A stretch of 64,000 nt of DNA from Pseudomonas orientalis (GCF_001439815.1 NZ_JYLM01000009.1:186001-250000), one strand, 5' to 3'. Positions 41,965 through 50,847 are shown, counted from the first letter of the stretch. Translations and numbers: made by a program. The notes: a model not told the origin generated them from the sequence alone.

Positions 41965-44144
41965 TCCTTGGCCATGGCCCTGGCCAACGCGCGCGCAACC
42001 TGTTCGGCGGAGTAGGGTTTGGCGAGGAACTCAAAGCCCTCGTACCCGCTGTCCGCCAGTTCTTCGCTGTAGCCCGAGACGAGCACCACCGGCAGGTCCG
42101 CACGGCGCTGACGCAGCAGCTTGGCCATGGCCACACCGGTCATTCCCGGCATCACCACGTCCGAGAAGACCGCGTCGAAGGCCTCGGCGTCTTTGCCGGC
42201 AAGCGTCAGCGCCTGTTCGGCGTTGGTCGCCCAGGTGGTCTGGTAACCCAGATCCTTGAGGATCTGGCTGGCGAAACGTCCCACCTCGAGGTTGTCTTCG
42301 ACAATCAGTACATGCCGTTGGGCAACGTCCAGCGGTGTTGGCAGGTCTGGATGTTCGTCCTCCGGCGGTGCGACTTCGCCTTCCACCTGGGGCAGGTACA
42401 GGGTGAACACCGTACCCTGTCCGGGAGTACTGGCCACATCGATATTGCCGCCCGATTGCTTGGCGAAGCCGAAGACCTGCGACAAGCCCAGCCCGGTGCC
42501 CTTGCCGACGGCCTTGGTGGTGAAGAACGGCTCGAAAATGCGCTCGAAGGCATCGTCGGATATACCGCTGCCAGTGTCGGCCAGGGAAACACTGATGTAG
42601 GGCAGGCGCGACTCGGCGTCACCACGGATGCGCGGCAGTGGCTGTTGCCCGACGACCTTGATGGTCAGGGTGCCCTGGCCGTTCATCGCGTCGCGCGCAT
42701 TGAGGGCAATGTTGATCAACGCGGTTTCGAACTGACTCGGATCGATGCGCGCAAAGCAGAGCTGGTCGGGCAATTGCACCTGCACTTGAATGCGTGCGCC
42801 GGTGACGCTTTCGAGCATGTCGCCGATGTTGCGCACCCGCTGGCTCACATCGAACACCTGCGGATTCAGCGGCTGGCGCCGGGCAAAGGCGAGCAGTTGG
42901 CTGGTGAGCTTGCTGGCCCGCTCGACGGTATCGGACACCGCCCACATGTAGCGTTGCCGGCGTTCTTCCGACAGCCCCGGCTGGCGCAGGAAGTCCACGG
43001 ACGAGCGGATGATCGTCAGCAGGTTATTGAAGTCATGGGCGACGCCGCCGGTCAGCTGGCCAATGGCCTCGAGCTTTTGCGATTGGCGCAGCGCGGCTTC
43101 AGCCTGGGCGAGGGCGCGGGTGCGTTCTTCGACGCGCTGCTCCAGGGTTGCATTGAGTTCGGTATAGGCCGCCAGGCCCGCACGTACCGCGGCATCGGCG
43201 CGTACGCGTTCGATATGCGCCCAGGAGCGTTCGGTGACTTCGCCCAGCAGCGCAAGGTCATAGGAGGACCAGTGGCGGGGCTGTTTGTCGTGCACGGCCA
43301 TCAATGCGGTGAGGCGCCCGTGTTTGATCAGGGGCATGCAAAGCGTCGCCGTTACCCCGAGTGCCTGGAAATGCGCGGCTTCATGGGCCGGCAGTTCGAG
43401 CAGGTTGTCGCAGATCACCAGGGGGGCGCCGGCCCGCAGGCAGGCCACCGCGTGCTCGCCGAACGCGGCCAGGCTGTAATGGCCGATGATGCTCGGTGAG
43501 CCTTGCGCGGACCAGTCGCCGCGAATGGTAAAGCCGTCCTGATCGTCTTCCATGTCGGCGTAGGCGCAAATCGACACGTGCAGGTGTTCGGCCAACAGGC
43601 GCGTGGTCAAGGTCATGATGGCTTCGGCGTCGGTGGCGGTGGCGACGCTCTTGCCGATGGCGTCCAGCACTTCCAGGCGCCGTGTGAGAAACACCGTGTC
43701 GGTGGTTTCGGTCACTGTATCGAGCAAGCCGACCACCGCACCCTGTGCGTCACGGATCGGGCTGTAGCAAAAGGTGAAATACGCTTGTTCAGGCGCCTCG
43801 TTGCGCTGGATCACCAGCGGAAAGTTTTCGATGTAGGTGGCTTGTCCGGCGAACGCGGTGTCGGCGATAGGGCTGATCTCGTCCCATGCCTCGTGCCACA
43901 CGTCGCTGAACGGGCGGCCCAGGGCATCGGGTTTGTTACCCAGGATCGGCACGAAGGCGTCGTTGTAGAGGGTGATCAGCTGAGGCCCCCAGACAATCGC
44001 CTGGGGGAAGCTGGAAGCGAAGCACAGCGCCACGGTTGTCTTCAACACGTCCGGCCAGTGTTCAAGTGGCCCCAGGGGCGAATTGGCCCAATCATGTCGA
44101 CGAACCCGCTCTGCCATTTCGCTGCTGCCTTGCAGCCAATTCAT
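41943..44144 (-). CDS. Hybrid sensor histidine kinase (PAS-GAF-HK-receiver)
   Basis: A 733-residue cytoplasmic kinase without membrane helices. Domain order: PAS-like (about 35-150, VWGPQLITLYNDAFVPILGN), GAF (about 160-315), coiled coil (325-355), HisKA with His370 in LTGGVAHDFNNLLTIIRSSV, HATPase (N box NIALNARDAMNG, G boxes ADTGSGISDD and GKGTGLGLSQVFGF), and a receiver domain with VFSDVVMPGMTG. The PAS-GAF form resembles kinases that sense small ligands or light; no chromophore cysteine can be claimed. The output regulator is not adjacent. Confidence 0.9.
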   Translation of the reverse strand: MNWLQGSSEMAERVRRHDWANSPLGPLEHWPDVLKTTVALCFASSFPQAIVWGPQLITLYNDAFVPILGNKPDALGRPFSDVWHEAWDEISPIADTAFAGQATYIENFPLVIQRNEAPEQAYFTFCYSPIRDAQGAVVGLLDTVTETTDTVFLTRRLEVLDAIGKSVATATDAEAIMTLTTRLLAEHLHVSICAYADMEDDQDGFTIRGDWSAQGSPSIIGHYSLAAFGEHAVACLRAGAPLVICDNLLELPAHEAAHFQALGVTATLCMPLIKHGRLTALMAVHDKQPRHWSSYDLALLGEVTERSWAHIERVRADAAVRAGLAAYTELNATLEQRVEERTRALAQAEAALRQSQKLEAIGQLTGGVAHDFNNLLTIIRSSVDFLRQPGLSEERRQRYMWAVSDTVERASKLTSQLLAFARRQPLNPQVFDVSQRVRNIGDMLESVTGARIQVQVQLPDQLCFARIDPSQFETALINIALNARDAMNGQGTLTIKVVGQQPLPRIRGDAESRLPYISVSLADTGSGISDDAFERIFEPFFTTKAVGKGTGLGLSQVFGFAKQSGGNIDVASTPGQGTVFTLYLPQVEGEVAPPEDEHPDLPTPLDVAQRHVLIVEDNLEVGRFASQILKDLGYQTTWATNAEQALTLAGKDAEAFDAVFSDVVMPGMTGVAMAKLLRQRRADLPVVLVSGYSEELADSGYEGFEFLAKPYSAEQVARALARAMAKDQPATAT

Positions 44145-44319
44145 CATTGGGTTCACACCTTGTTCGCTACGCGCTGTCAAGCGTTGAAGAGGTCGGATTG
44201 CCTAGCTACAGACCGGCACGACCGTAATCAGTTCAGCGCGCTCATCTCCTGGATAGCACTTTGATTTAATTGCCCATTTGGCGGGCAGGGCAGCCGCAGG
44301 TCCGGGGCGGCCCGCGACT

Positions 44320-45171
44320 TTATTGTGTGCCGAACAGTCCCGTCCAATAGATACCCGCGTCGCTTTTGGGGTCCATCGCGTAGGCCGCGCCCAATTCGCG
44401 AAATTGCGGGTTCATCAGGTTGGCGCAATGGCCGGGGCTGGCGAGCCAGCCGTCGAGCACCTTGCGCGGGGTATCGAGGCCGGCGGCGATGTTTTCGCCG
44501 ATGTTCTTCGCGGCATAGCCGGCCAGCTCGGCGCGGTCGCCGGGGGTACGGCCGTCGTGGTCGAGGTGATCAAAAAAGTTGCCGTTGGCCATGTTGCGCG
44601 TGTGGCTGTTGGCGGCGCCGGCCAGGTCGTCGTTCCACGACAGCGGCGTGGTCGCCGTGAACGCCTGGGTGCCGCACTGGCGCGCCTGGGCGCGGGCGGC
44701 GTTGATCAGGTCGAGCAATTTTCGGCCTTCGGTCTGCCAGTCGCCCAGACCACTGGTCAGCAGCGGGCGCGCCAGTACGATGCGCCAGTCCTGGCCGCTG
44801 TTGCTTACGCCGATATCGACGAATTGCGGGTCGAGCACCACGCGACAGAAGCTCTCGCGCACCGCTTTCATGGCGGCCTCGGCGTCCTTGGGCCCGGACA
44901 GGCTGATGGCCTGTACGTTGACCATGGGGTAAGCGGCCCGCGCCAGCGCCTGCTGCAAATCGCCGACATTGTTGGCCGGCAGCACCAGCCGTGTATCACT
45001 GGCCAGCGGCGGCAGCTCCTGGGAACCCTGGTCGCCGCAGCGCTGCACCTGGCTGCGGTACTGGTTGATCTGTTGCACCAACTGACTTTCTTCATTCGCC
45101 ATCGCGCTGGCGCAGAACACCGTACTGGCGGCCAGCGTCGTAAGACCCATCATCAATGACAGAACGCGCAT
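44320..45171 (-). CDS. Secreted CAP (SCP/PR1) domain protein
   Basis: A 283-residue protein with a signal peptide (MRVLSLMMGLTTLAASTVFC). The CAP domain is in the second half: LLDLINAARAQARQCG, LSWNDDLAGAANSHTRNMA, FDHLDHDGRTPGDRAELAGY, IGENIAAGLDTPRKVLDGWL and SPGHCANLMNPQFRELGAAY. The His and Glu residues of the CAP cavity are present (H in NSHTRN and GHCANL, E in IGENIA). The N-terminal half is not recognised. Function unknown; secreted CAP proteins bind lipids or envelope components. Ribosome site AAGGG. Confidence 0.85.
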   Translation of the reverse strand: MRVLSLMMGLTTLAASTVFCASAMANEESQLVQQINQYRSQVQRCGDQGSQELPPLASDTRLVLPANNVGDLQQALARAAYPMVNVQAISLSGPKDAEAAMKAVRESFCRVVLDPQFVDIGVSNSGQDWRIVLARPLLTSGLGDWQTEGRKLLDLINAARAQARQCGTQAFTATTPLSWNDDLAGAANSHTRNMANGNFFDHLDHDGRTPGDRAELAGYAAKNIGENIAAGLDTPRKVLDGWLASPGHCANLMNPQFRELGAAYAMDPKSDAGIYWTGLFGTQ

Positions 45172-45346
45172 GGACGTTACCCTTGAGCTTGAAAGTGCCC
45201 ATGATGCGCGATCCAGGGGCATGCATGCACCCGTTGGTCCGAACTTTTTTCACTCAATTGTTGATTTTCGGGTGCCCCGGACCCCGGCCAAACGGCGCGC
45301 AACAGGTACAATCGCCACGCCTCGACGCGAAAACCCAGGAATTTGC

Positions 45347-46018
45347 ATGTTCAGCCTTACCCGCTACACCACGCCGTGTCCCGAACCGGTCAACAGCCAG
45401 ATCCTGCAGATGGTGGTCGACAACCTCACCGACATCAGCAGCGTGGCCCTGGCGCCCAGTAACCTGCTCTACAACATCTACCAGTACGCCATCGGTTTTG
45501 AGGTGCACCTGTATCTGGAGGCGCTGGACGGCTCGAAGGGCATCAACGTCGAGCTGGTGGCGGCGATGCAGGACGAGACCGTCGTCGGCTTTTGCCTGTA
45601 CCTGCCGGTGAAGGGCGACCCTCAAGCCTGTGGCGTGGCCTTCATGGCCGTGCACGCCGGCTCCAGGCGCCAGGGTGTGGCCCGGGCCATGCTGGACGAT
45701 GTGCTTGCGCGTTATCCCCACGCCGAACTGGCGTGTTCGGTCGAGAAGGTCCCGGCATTCGAAGCCATGGGCTTCAAAGTGCGCGGCGCGCGCGGCACGC
45801 AAGTGCTGATGAATACGCGGGACTACGGCACCGATGGGTTGATGGGCGTGCTGGACGTGGCCGCTGTCTACAACTCGCTGGAAGTGCGGCAGATTCATAC
45901 CTACCTGCTGCAAAAGCATGGCAAGCGCGCCATGGTGGATGCGGAAAAGCAGCGTGATCGGCATTTGGATCAACTGACGCGCAGGGTGCGGGTGTTTGTT
46001 GATCAACGCTTGGCCTAA
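45347..46018 (+). CDS. GNAT-family N-acetyltransferase
   Basis: A 223-residue protein. The acetyl-CoA pyrophosphate-binding loop is seen as VHAGSRRQGVARAMLDDV (R/Q-x-x-G-x-A), preceded by ETVVGFCLYLPVKGD and followed by CSVEKVPAFEAMGFKVRGAR. The C-terminal 60 residues (YNSLEVRQIHTYLLQKHGKR onward) are a basic helical extension beyond the GNAT core. Substrate unknown. ATG 45347 was chosen for AGGA upstream. A REP complex follows 22 bases after the stop. Confidence 0.85.
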   Translation: MFSLTRYTTPCPEPVNSQILQMVVDNLTDISSVALAPSNLLYNIYQYAIGFEVHLYLEALDGSKGINVELVAAMQDETVVGFCLYLPVKGDPQACGVAFMAVHAGSRRQGVARAMLDDVLARYPHAELACSVEKVPAFEAMGFKVRGARGTQVLMNTRDYGTDGLMGVLDVAAVYNSLEVRQIHTYLLQKHGKRAMVDAEKQRDRHLDQLTRRVRVFVDQRLA

Positions 46019-46040
46019 GGTTCAAACACTGAGGATTAAC

Positions 46041-46232
46041 TGTGGGAGGGGCAAGCCCTAATGCCAGTCAGTTAAGGCTTTTTGTAGGAGCGAGCTTGCT
46101 CGCGAAAAACGTCAACGATAACGCGTGCTTCCTGAATGAACACGGCGCCTGTGAGTTTTTCGCGAGCAAGCTCGCTCCTACAGAGGGCGGCGTACGCTTA
46201 ACTGACTGGCATTAGGGCAAGCCCCTCCCACA
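46041..46232. repeat. REPIN nested inside another REP pair
   Basis: Outer arms of 36 bases at 46041-46076 and 46197-46232 (TGTGGGAGGGGCAAGCCCTA and its complement, differing only in the central CAAG of each arm) enclose the 100-base REPIN at 46083-46182, which belongs to the other family. The inner unit also carries its own flanks. Confidence 0.9.
46083..46182. repeat. REPIN, TGTAGGAGCGAGCTTGCTCG family, copy 3 of 3
   Basis: One hundred bases with the same ends and spacer as 15609-15708, lying between the two arms of a different REP family. Confidence 0.92.
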
Positions 46233-46258
46233 GTTCGATTTTCTTTATCAGATAGGCC

Positions 46259-46870
46259 TCATCCTGCCGTTGAGACGCCGCGCTTGACCATCGCCAGGAT
46301 GGTCGCCAGCAATTCCTGCTGCGCTTCTTCGCGGCTGATCTCTGCGCTGGCCGCCGCATGGGACAAGGCTTCGGCAGCACCCAGCATGGCACGCAGTCCG
46401 GCTTGGGAGAGCCGACCACCCGGAGCGAACGGCGCAAGGGCATCGCGGCATTTGTCCAGAAAGATCGCCTCATACTTGCGCTTGAGCGCCTCCAGCTCCG
46501 GTGAGCCGCTCAGCGCCGCCGTCACCCCCGGAATCTCGCGCCCCTGCAGCAGCACGCAATCCACATAGGACGATGCAATCACCCAGGCCCGGTCTTCAAG
46601 CGTCGCGCTGCTGGCCTCGATGGCGTCGACAAACACCTGGTTCTGGCGTCCATCGAAGTCTTCATACAGCGCCGCCAGCAGACCCGACCGCGTAGCGAAA
46701 TGGTCGTAGACCACCGGTTTGGTCACCCCGGCCAGCTCGGCCAGGCGGCCCAGGGTCAGGGCGTCGGTGCCTTCTGCGCGCACCAGTTGCCAGGCGGTTT
46801 CCAATAATTGATGCAAACGTTCTTCACGCGACAGACGTCGACGTGGGGCAGGGGATTGTTCGCTTGACAT
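46259..46870 (-). CDS. TetR-family repressor
   Basis: A 203-residue regulator. The helix-turn-helix is LTLGRLAELAGVTKPVVYDH followed by FATRSGLLAALYEDF. The ligand domain is divergent, as usual. It is divergent from the NAD(P)H:quinone reductase-like gene 72 bases away and probably controls it and itself through the inverted repeat at 46885-46909. Confidence 0.88.
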   Translation of the reverse strand: MSSEQSPAPRRRLSREERLHQLLETAWQLVRAEGTDALTLGRLAELAGVTKPVVYDHFATRSGLLAALYEDFDGRQNQVFVDAIEASSATLEDRAWVIASSYVDCVLLQGREIPGVTAALSGSPELEALKRKYEAIFLDKCRDALAPFAPGGRLSQAGLRAMLGAAEALSHAAASAEISREEAQQELLATILAMVKRGVSTAG

Positions 46871-46884
46871 GCTTATATACCAAA

Positions 46885-46909
46885 AGTAACTTAAAGGCGG
46901 TAACTTACT
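46885..46909. promoter_or_regulatory. Probable TetR operator
   Basis: AGTAACTTA at 46885-46893 and TAACTTACT at 46901-46909 form an inverted repeat with one mismatch and a 7-base spacer. A third similar unit, AAAAGTAGCTTAAG, lies at about 46910-46923. The site is in the middle of the divergent promoter space. Confidence 0.65.
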
Positions 46910-46942
46910 AAAAGTAGCTTAAGCCCAAAAGGACAGAATGTC

Positions 46943-47542
46943 ATGCACGCACTTATCGTTGTTGCTCATCACGACCCGCATTCCCTTACCCGCAGCGTCG
47001 CCGAGCAGGTCGGCGCTGGCTTGAGCGCCTGCGGCCACACCTTTGAAATCGCCGACCTTGCGGCCGAAGGCTTCGACCCTCGCTACACCGCCGCCGACCA
47101 CCAGGTACACCGCAGCCACGCAACGCCGCCGGCGGATGTGCTTGCCGAACAGGCACGCATCGAGCGCGCCGACGCTTTGGTGGTGGTGTTCCCGATCTAC
47201 TGGTGGTCCATGCCGGCGCTGCTCAAGGGTTGGATCGACCGTGTCTTCGTCAACGGTTGGGCGATCGATTACGGCCCCGATCTTCCTGTGACCAAAAAAC
47301 TGCGGCACCTGAAGGTGCATCTGCTCGCCTTGGGCGCTGCGGATGCACACGCCTTCGACCGGCACGGCTATGCCGAGGCCATGCGCACGCAGATCGATTA
47401 CGGGATCTTTGACTATTGCGGCGCCCAGGTGCTGACGTCGCAGTTGTTGCTGGAATCGGAAAGCGACACTGCCCAGGCGCATTTGCACAGGGCCAGGACG
47501 CTCGGCCAGGGGCTGTTTGAGCGCGAGACAGTCGCCGGGTGA
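46943..47542 (+). CDS. NAD(P)H:quinone oxidoreductase-like flavoprotein
   Basis: A 199-residue flavodoxin-like protein (NQO1/MdaB/KefF group). The flavin-phosphate loop is VVAHHDPHSLTRSVAEQ, and VVVFPIYWWSMPALLKGWID carries the typical W-W-x-x-P-A-x-L-K-G-W-x-D motif. It probably reduces quinones or nitroaromatics by two-electron transfer, protecting against electrophiles. Ribosome site AAGGA. Under likely control of the adjacent TetR regulator. Confidence 0.9.
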   Translation: MHALIVVAHHDPHSLTRSVAEQVGAGLSACGHTFEIADLAAEGFDPRYTAADHQVHRSHATPPADVLAEQARIERADALVVVFPIYWWSMPALLKGWIDRVFVNGWAIDYGPDLPVTKKLRHLKVHLLALGAADAHAFDRHGYAEAMRTQIDYGIFDYCGAQVLTSQLLLESESDTAQAHLHRARTLGQGLFERETVAG

Positions 47543-47543
47543 T

Positions 47544-47933
47544 TCAAGCGTCGCGGAACAGGTCGTGGGCGTCCAGCAAGCGGTAGGCAATCTCCGGTTG
47601 CTTCTCCATGCCGCGACGAATCGCCGCCGGGATCGATTGCCGGGTCTTGCGACACAGGCCGGGCAGCTCGTCGATGACGATCTGGATGCCGCGCATGCTC
47701 TTGACCTCGGTGTGGCCCGGCGCGATGTGCAGGCGGATGCCCAACTGCTCGTACATGCGCTGCTGCATATGCTCCAGGTCCTGCAGGCTCTTGAGGTTTT
47801 CCAGGCGCTCGAGCAGGCGCTTTTCTTCCTGGCGTGTCAGGCTGAGGATGCGCAGGTCGGCGCCGGGCGCCTGCAGCAAGCGTTCGCGCTCGCAGACGCA
47901 GGCGCCGGGTGGGCAGGGTTGGCGAATGGTCAT
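47544..47933 (-). CDS. Unrecognised small protein with N-terminal cysteine cluster
   Basis: A 129-residue protein I cannot assign. It opens MTIRQPCPPGACVCERERLL, with C-x4-C-x-C spacing that could bind metal or an Fe-S cluster. A helical middle follows (LTRQEEKRLLERLENLKSLQ) and then GLCRKTRQSIPAAIRRGMEK. ATG 47933 has GGGAGG at good distance; ATG 47939 is too close to it. It is downstream of aroA (33-base gap) on the same strand and probably in one transcript. Confidence 0.65.
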   Translation of the reverse strand: MTIRQPCPPGACVCERERLLQAPGADLRILSLTRQEEKRLLERLENLKSLQDLEHMQQRMYEQLGIRLHIAPGHTEVKSMRGIQIVIDELPGLCRKTRQSIPAAIRRGMEKQPEIAYRLLDAHDLFRDA

Positions 47934-47965
47934 GTGCATGCCCTCCCGTAACCTGCGGCTTGGTC

Positions 47966-49222
47966 TTAGTAGCTGAGCGTTACGCCGAGGCTGCCCAGAG
48001 CTTTCCAATACCCGGGGTAGGTCTTGGCCACGCAGTCCGGGTCCTGGATCCGAATGCCCGAGACTTTCAGCCCGGCCAGGGCAAAGCACATGGCGATGCG
48101 GTGGTCGGCATGGGTGTCGATCGATGCGTCGCACGCCGTGCCGGCCAGCGCCGGGTCGGCAGCCACCAGCAGGTCGTCGCCCTCGATGGTCGCCAGACCT
48201 GCACGGATTGCATTGAGGCCGTCGTGCAGCGCCTGCACGCGGTCACATTCCTTGACGCGCAGGTTGGCCAGTTCAGTGAAGCGCACCGGGGTGTTGTTGA
48301 AGGCGGCGAGCACCGCCAGGGTCGGGATGGCGTCCTGCATCTGCGAGCCCACCACCGTGGCCTGCATGTGCGGGAACTGGGCGATCACTGCCTGGGCCTT
48401 GGCGTCCGGCTGGGTGAAGTCGCCGGCGGCGACGCCGATGTCGATACGGCCGCCGGTCAACACTTCTGCAGCCCACAGGTAGGTGGCGGCGGAGGCGTCG
48501 GGTTCGATCAGGTAATCGTGGGCGGTGTAGCCGGTCGGGGCCACGCGCCAGGTGGTGTCGTCGACCGCTTCAACCTGGGCGCCGAAGGCACGCATGCAGT
48601 CCAGCGTCAGGTCCACATAGCCACGGGCGCCGATGTCCTTGCCGGTCAATGCGACTTCAATCGGCGCTTCGCCGCATGCGGCGAGCATCAGCAGGGCGGA
48701 AACATATTGGCTGGACAAGCCGCCGTCGATCTCGAAGCGCTTGGCCTTGACCTTGCCCACCCCGTTCACGGTGACCGGCGGGCAACCGCTGGGGCTGTCG
48801 ACCCGGATGCCGTTCTGGCCGAGGGTGGCGAGCAGTGGCCCGATCGGGCGCTTTTGCATGTAGTCGTCGCCGTCCAGCACCACAGTGCCGTCCACGGTGG
48901 CGACGGCGGCGGTGAGAAAGCGCATGGCGGTGCCAGCGTTGCCGAGGAACAGCGGCTGCGCCGGCAGTTGCAGTTTGCCGTGGCCGGTGACCACGAAGGT
49001 GGTGTCGTCCGGCTCGTCGATGGTCACGCCCATCTGCCGCAGGGCCACCGACATGTGACGGGTGTCGTCGCTCTTCAGGGCGCCGCTCAAGCGGCTGGTG
49101 CCGTTGGCCAGGGCCGCCAGCAGCAGGGCGCGGTTGGTAATGGATTTGGAGCCGGGGGGCGCGACCTTGCCATTGAGGGGAAAGTTGGGCGGTGTAACGG
49201 TCACGGTTTTTTGCGAACTCAA
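47966..49222 (-). CDS. aroA: Stand-alone 3-phosphoshikimate 1-carboxyvinyltransferase
   Basis: A 418-residue EPSP synthase of the shikimate pathway. The signatures are PPGSKSITNRALLLAALANG, GNAGTAMRFLTAA, KRFEIDGGLSSQYVSALLML, and RVKECDRVQALHDGLNAI with DTHADHRIAMCFALAG. The phosphoenolpyruvate-site loop reads A-G-T-A-M-R-F102 where E. coli has Pro101, a position linked to glyphosate sensitivity. Pseudomonads usually also carry an AroA domain fused to prephenate dehydrogenase elsewhere, so this is likely a second copy. Confidence 0.93.
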   Translation of the reverse strand: MSSQKTVTVTPPNFPLNGKVAPPGSKSITNRALLLAALANGTSRLSGALKSDDTRHMSVALRQMGVTIDEPDDTTFVVTGHGKLQLPAQPLFLGNAGTAMRFLTAAVATVDGTVVLDGDDYMQKRPIGPLLATLGQNGIRVDSPSGCPPVTVNGVGKVKAKRFEIDGGLSSQYVSALLMLAACGEAPIEVALTGKDIGARGYVDLTLDCMRAFGAQVEAVDDTTWRVAPTGYTAHDYLIEPDASAATYLWAAEVLTGGRIDIGVAAGDFTQPDAKAQAVIAQFPHMQATVVGSQMQDAIPTLAVLAAFNNTPVRFTELANLRVKECDRVQALHDGLNAIRAGLATIEGDDLLVAADPALAGTACDASIDTHADHRIAMCFALAGLKVSGIRIQDPDCVAKTYPGYWKALGSLGVTLSY

Positions 49223-49313
49223 GGGACAAGGCTCCTGATCAAGGCGAGGTGGCAGGGAGTGGCCGACGGGGCGGACCCGAATAATCGGCCAAAGGTGCAG
49301 TGCTTGTCGAGAT

Positions 49314-49868
49314 TTAGCGCTGGCTCAGCCAGTAATCGTGCAGCGCCCGGGCGGCCGGTTCTATTTCGCCGACCTGTTGCTGATGGGCCTGCACATCCAG
49401 GTCCGCCGGCAACTCGAAATTATCCTGCTCGGCGCACCAGGAGATTTTCTCGAACTGCGCGGCCAGTTCGGCGGGCAACGCCGGCCAGTTGCCAATCGCG
49501 GCGCCCCGAATAAAGCCGAAGCACCATTCTTCGGCGAGGGTCACGGTTTGGCCGTGGTGCTCTTTTTCATCGAACAGGGCCTTGAACTCACTGGAGTCGC
49601 CGGCCAGTTGCGTCGCCAGCGTCTTGAAGTGGCGCACACACAGGTCCAGGAACTGCTCGGCCTCTGCGCGACTTTCCCACTCCGGGTTCTGCCCGCCAAA
49701 GATTGCCGGAAACCACTCGGCGATCTCCACCTGCGTCGGGCTGGAGACCAATGCCGTGAAATAGCCGTCGAGTTCAGCCAGGTTCAGCACCGAATGGTCG
49801 TCGCCATACTTGAGCAGGGTTTCATCGATCAGGTCGAAATCGGCGGGGGTGAGCGGCTGGGCGTGCAT
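49314..49868 (-). CDS. UPF0149 (YgfB/YecA) family protein
   Basis: A 184-residue helical protein with the family landmarks LNLAELDGYFTALVSSPTQV, EEWCFGFIRGAAIGNWPA and a final LHDYWLSQR. It lacks the C-terminal SEC-C zinc motif of YecA. In P. aeruginosa the UPF0149 protein YgfB modulates ampD-dependent beta-lactam resistance; this one belongs to the broader family and its role is unproven. Ribosome site AAGGA. Confidence 0.82.
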   Translation of the reverse strand: MHAQPLTPADFDLIDETLLKYGDDHSVLNLAELDGYFTALVSSPTQVEIAEWFPAIFGGQNPEWESRAEAEQFLDLCVRHFKTLATQLAGDSSEFKALFDEKEHHGQTVTLAEEWCFGFIRGAAIGNWPALPAELAAQFEKISWCAEQDNFELPADLDVQAHQQQVGEIEPAARALHDYWLSQR

Positions 49869-50029
49869 GGGGCATATCCTTCAAACGTCGAACGCCGCGG
49901 CGGGGCGGCTTAAAGCGCCAAGGATGGCGCCTGGCAAGGTTTTTTGCCAGTCCCGCTTTTGGCCGATGCGCCGTTGCCTGCCCTTGTTATAGTTCAGGCC
50001 TTACCACTCGCCAGTCAGGGATCACTGCC

Positions 50030-50842
50030 ATGTCCGAATACCAAGCTTTCGTCGTCGAACTCAACGGCAACGTTGCCCATGTGCAGATCAACCGCCCGGA
50101 AAAGATCAACGCGATGAACGCGGCGTTCTGGAGCGAAATCATCGATATCTTCCAATGGATCGAAGACACCGACGCCGTGCGCGCGGTGGTGCTCAGCGGC
50201 GCCGGCAAGCACTTTTCCTCCGGTATCGACCTGATGATGCTGGCCTCGGTGGCCAATGAACTGGGCAAGGACGTGGGCCGCAACGCGCGCGTGCTGCGGC
50301 GCAAGATCCTCGAACTGCAGGCCTCGTTCAATGCGGTCGACAACTGCCGCAAGCCGGTGCTGGCAGCGATCCACGGCTATTGCATCGGCGGCGCCATTGA
50401 CCTGATCAGCGCCTGTGACATGCGCTACGCCGCCGAGGACGCGCTGTTCTCGATCAAGGAAGTCGACATCGGCATGGCCGCCGACGTCGGCACCTTGCAG
50501 CGCCTGCCGCGCATCGTCGGCGACGGCATGTTGCGTGAACTGGCCTACACCGGTCGTCAGTTTGGCGCCGAAGAGGCGCGCAGCATCGGCCTGGTCAATC
50601 GTGTGTACGCCGACCCGGCCAGCCTGTTGGCGGGCGTCATGGCCATCGCCCATGAAATCGCCGCCAAGTCGCCGATTGCCGTCACCGGCACCAAGGCGAT
50701 GCTCAGCTATATGCGCGACCACAGCATCAATGATGGCCTGGAATACGTTGCCACCTGGAACTCGGCTATGTTGCAATCCAACGACCTGCGCGTGGCCATT
50801 GCGGCCCATATGAGCAAACAGACACCCGAATTCGTGGATTGA
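50030..50842 (+). CDS. Crotonase-family enzyme, dienoyl-CoA isomerase type
   Basis: A 270-residue enoyl-CoA hydratase/isomerase. The oxyanion-hole segments are AGKHFSSGIDLMMLA and AAIHGYCIGGAIDLISACDM. The acidic residues of the Delta3,5-Delta2,4-dienoyl-CoA isomerase (ECH1) site are in SIKEVDIGMAADVGTLQRLP, where D-x-G-T-L-Q-R-L-P is characteristic. It would shift double bonds during beta-oxidation of unsaturated fatty acids. nudC begins 5 bases after its stop. Confidence 0.9.
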   Translation: MSEYQAFVVELNGNVAHVQINRPEKINAMNAAFWSEIIDIFQWIEDTDAVRAVVLSGAGKHFSSGIDLMMLASVANELGKDVGRNARVLRRKILELQASFNAVDNCRKPVLAAIHGYCIGGAIDLISACDMRYAAEDALFSIKEVDIGMAADVGTLQRLPRIVGDGMLRELAYTGRQFGAEEARSIGLVNRVYADPASLLAGVMAIAHEIAAKSPIAVTGTKAMLSYMRDHSINDGLEYVATWNSAMLQSNDLRVAIAAHMSKQTPEFVD

Positions 50843-50847
50843 TTGAT

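Noticed and set aside
46041..46232. Possible CRISPR-like array from repeated palindromes
   Set aside because: There are only paired, inverted REP units with no regular direct repeats and spacers, and no cas genes.
47909..49513. 534-residue open frame on the plus strand opposite aroA
   Set aside because: Antisense to a complete EPSP synthase; no independent support.
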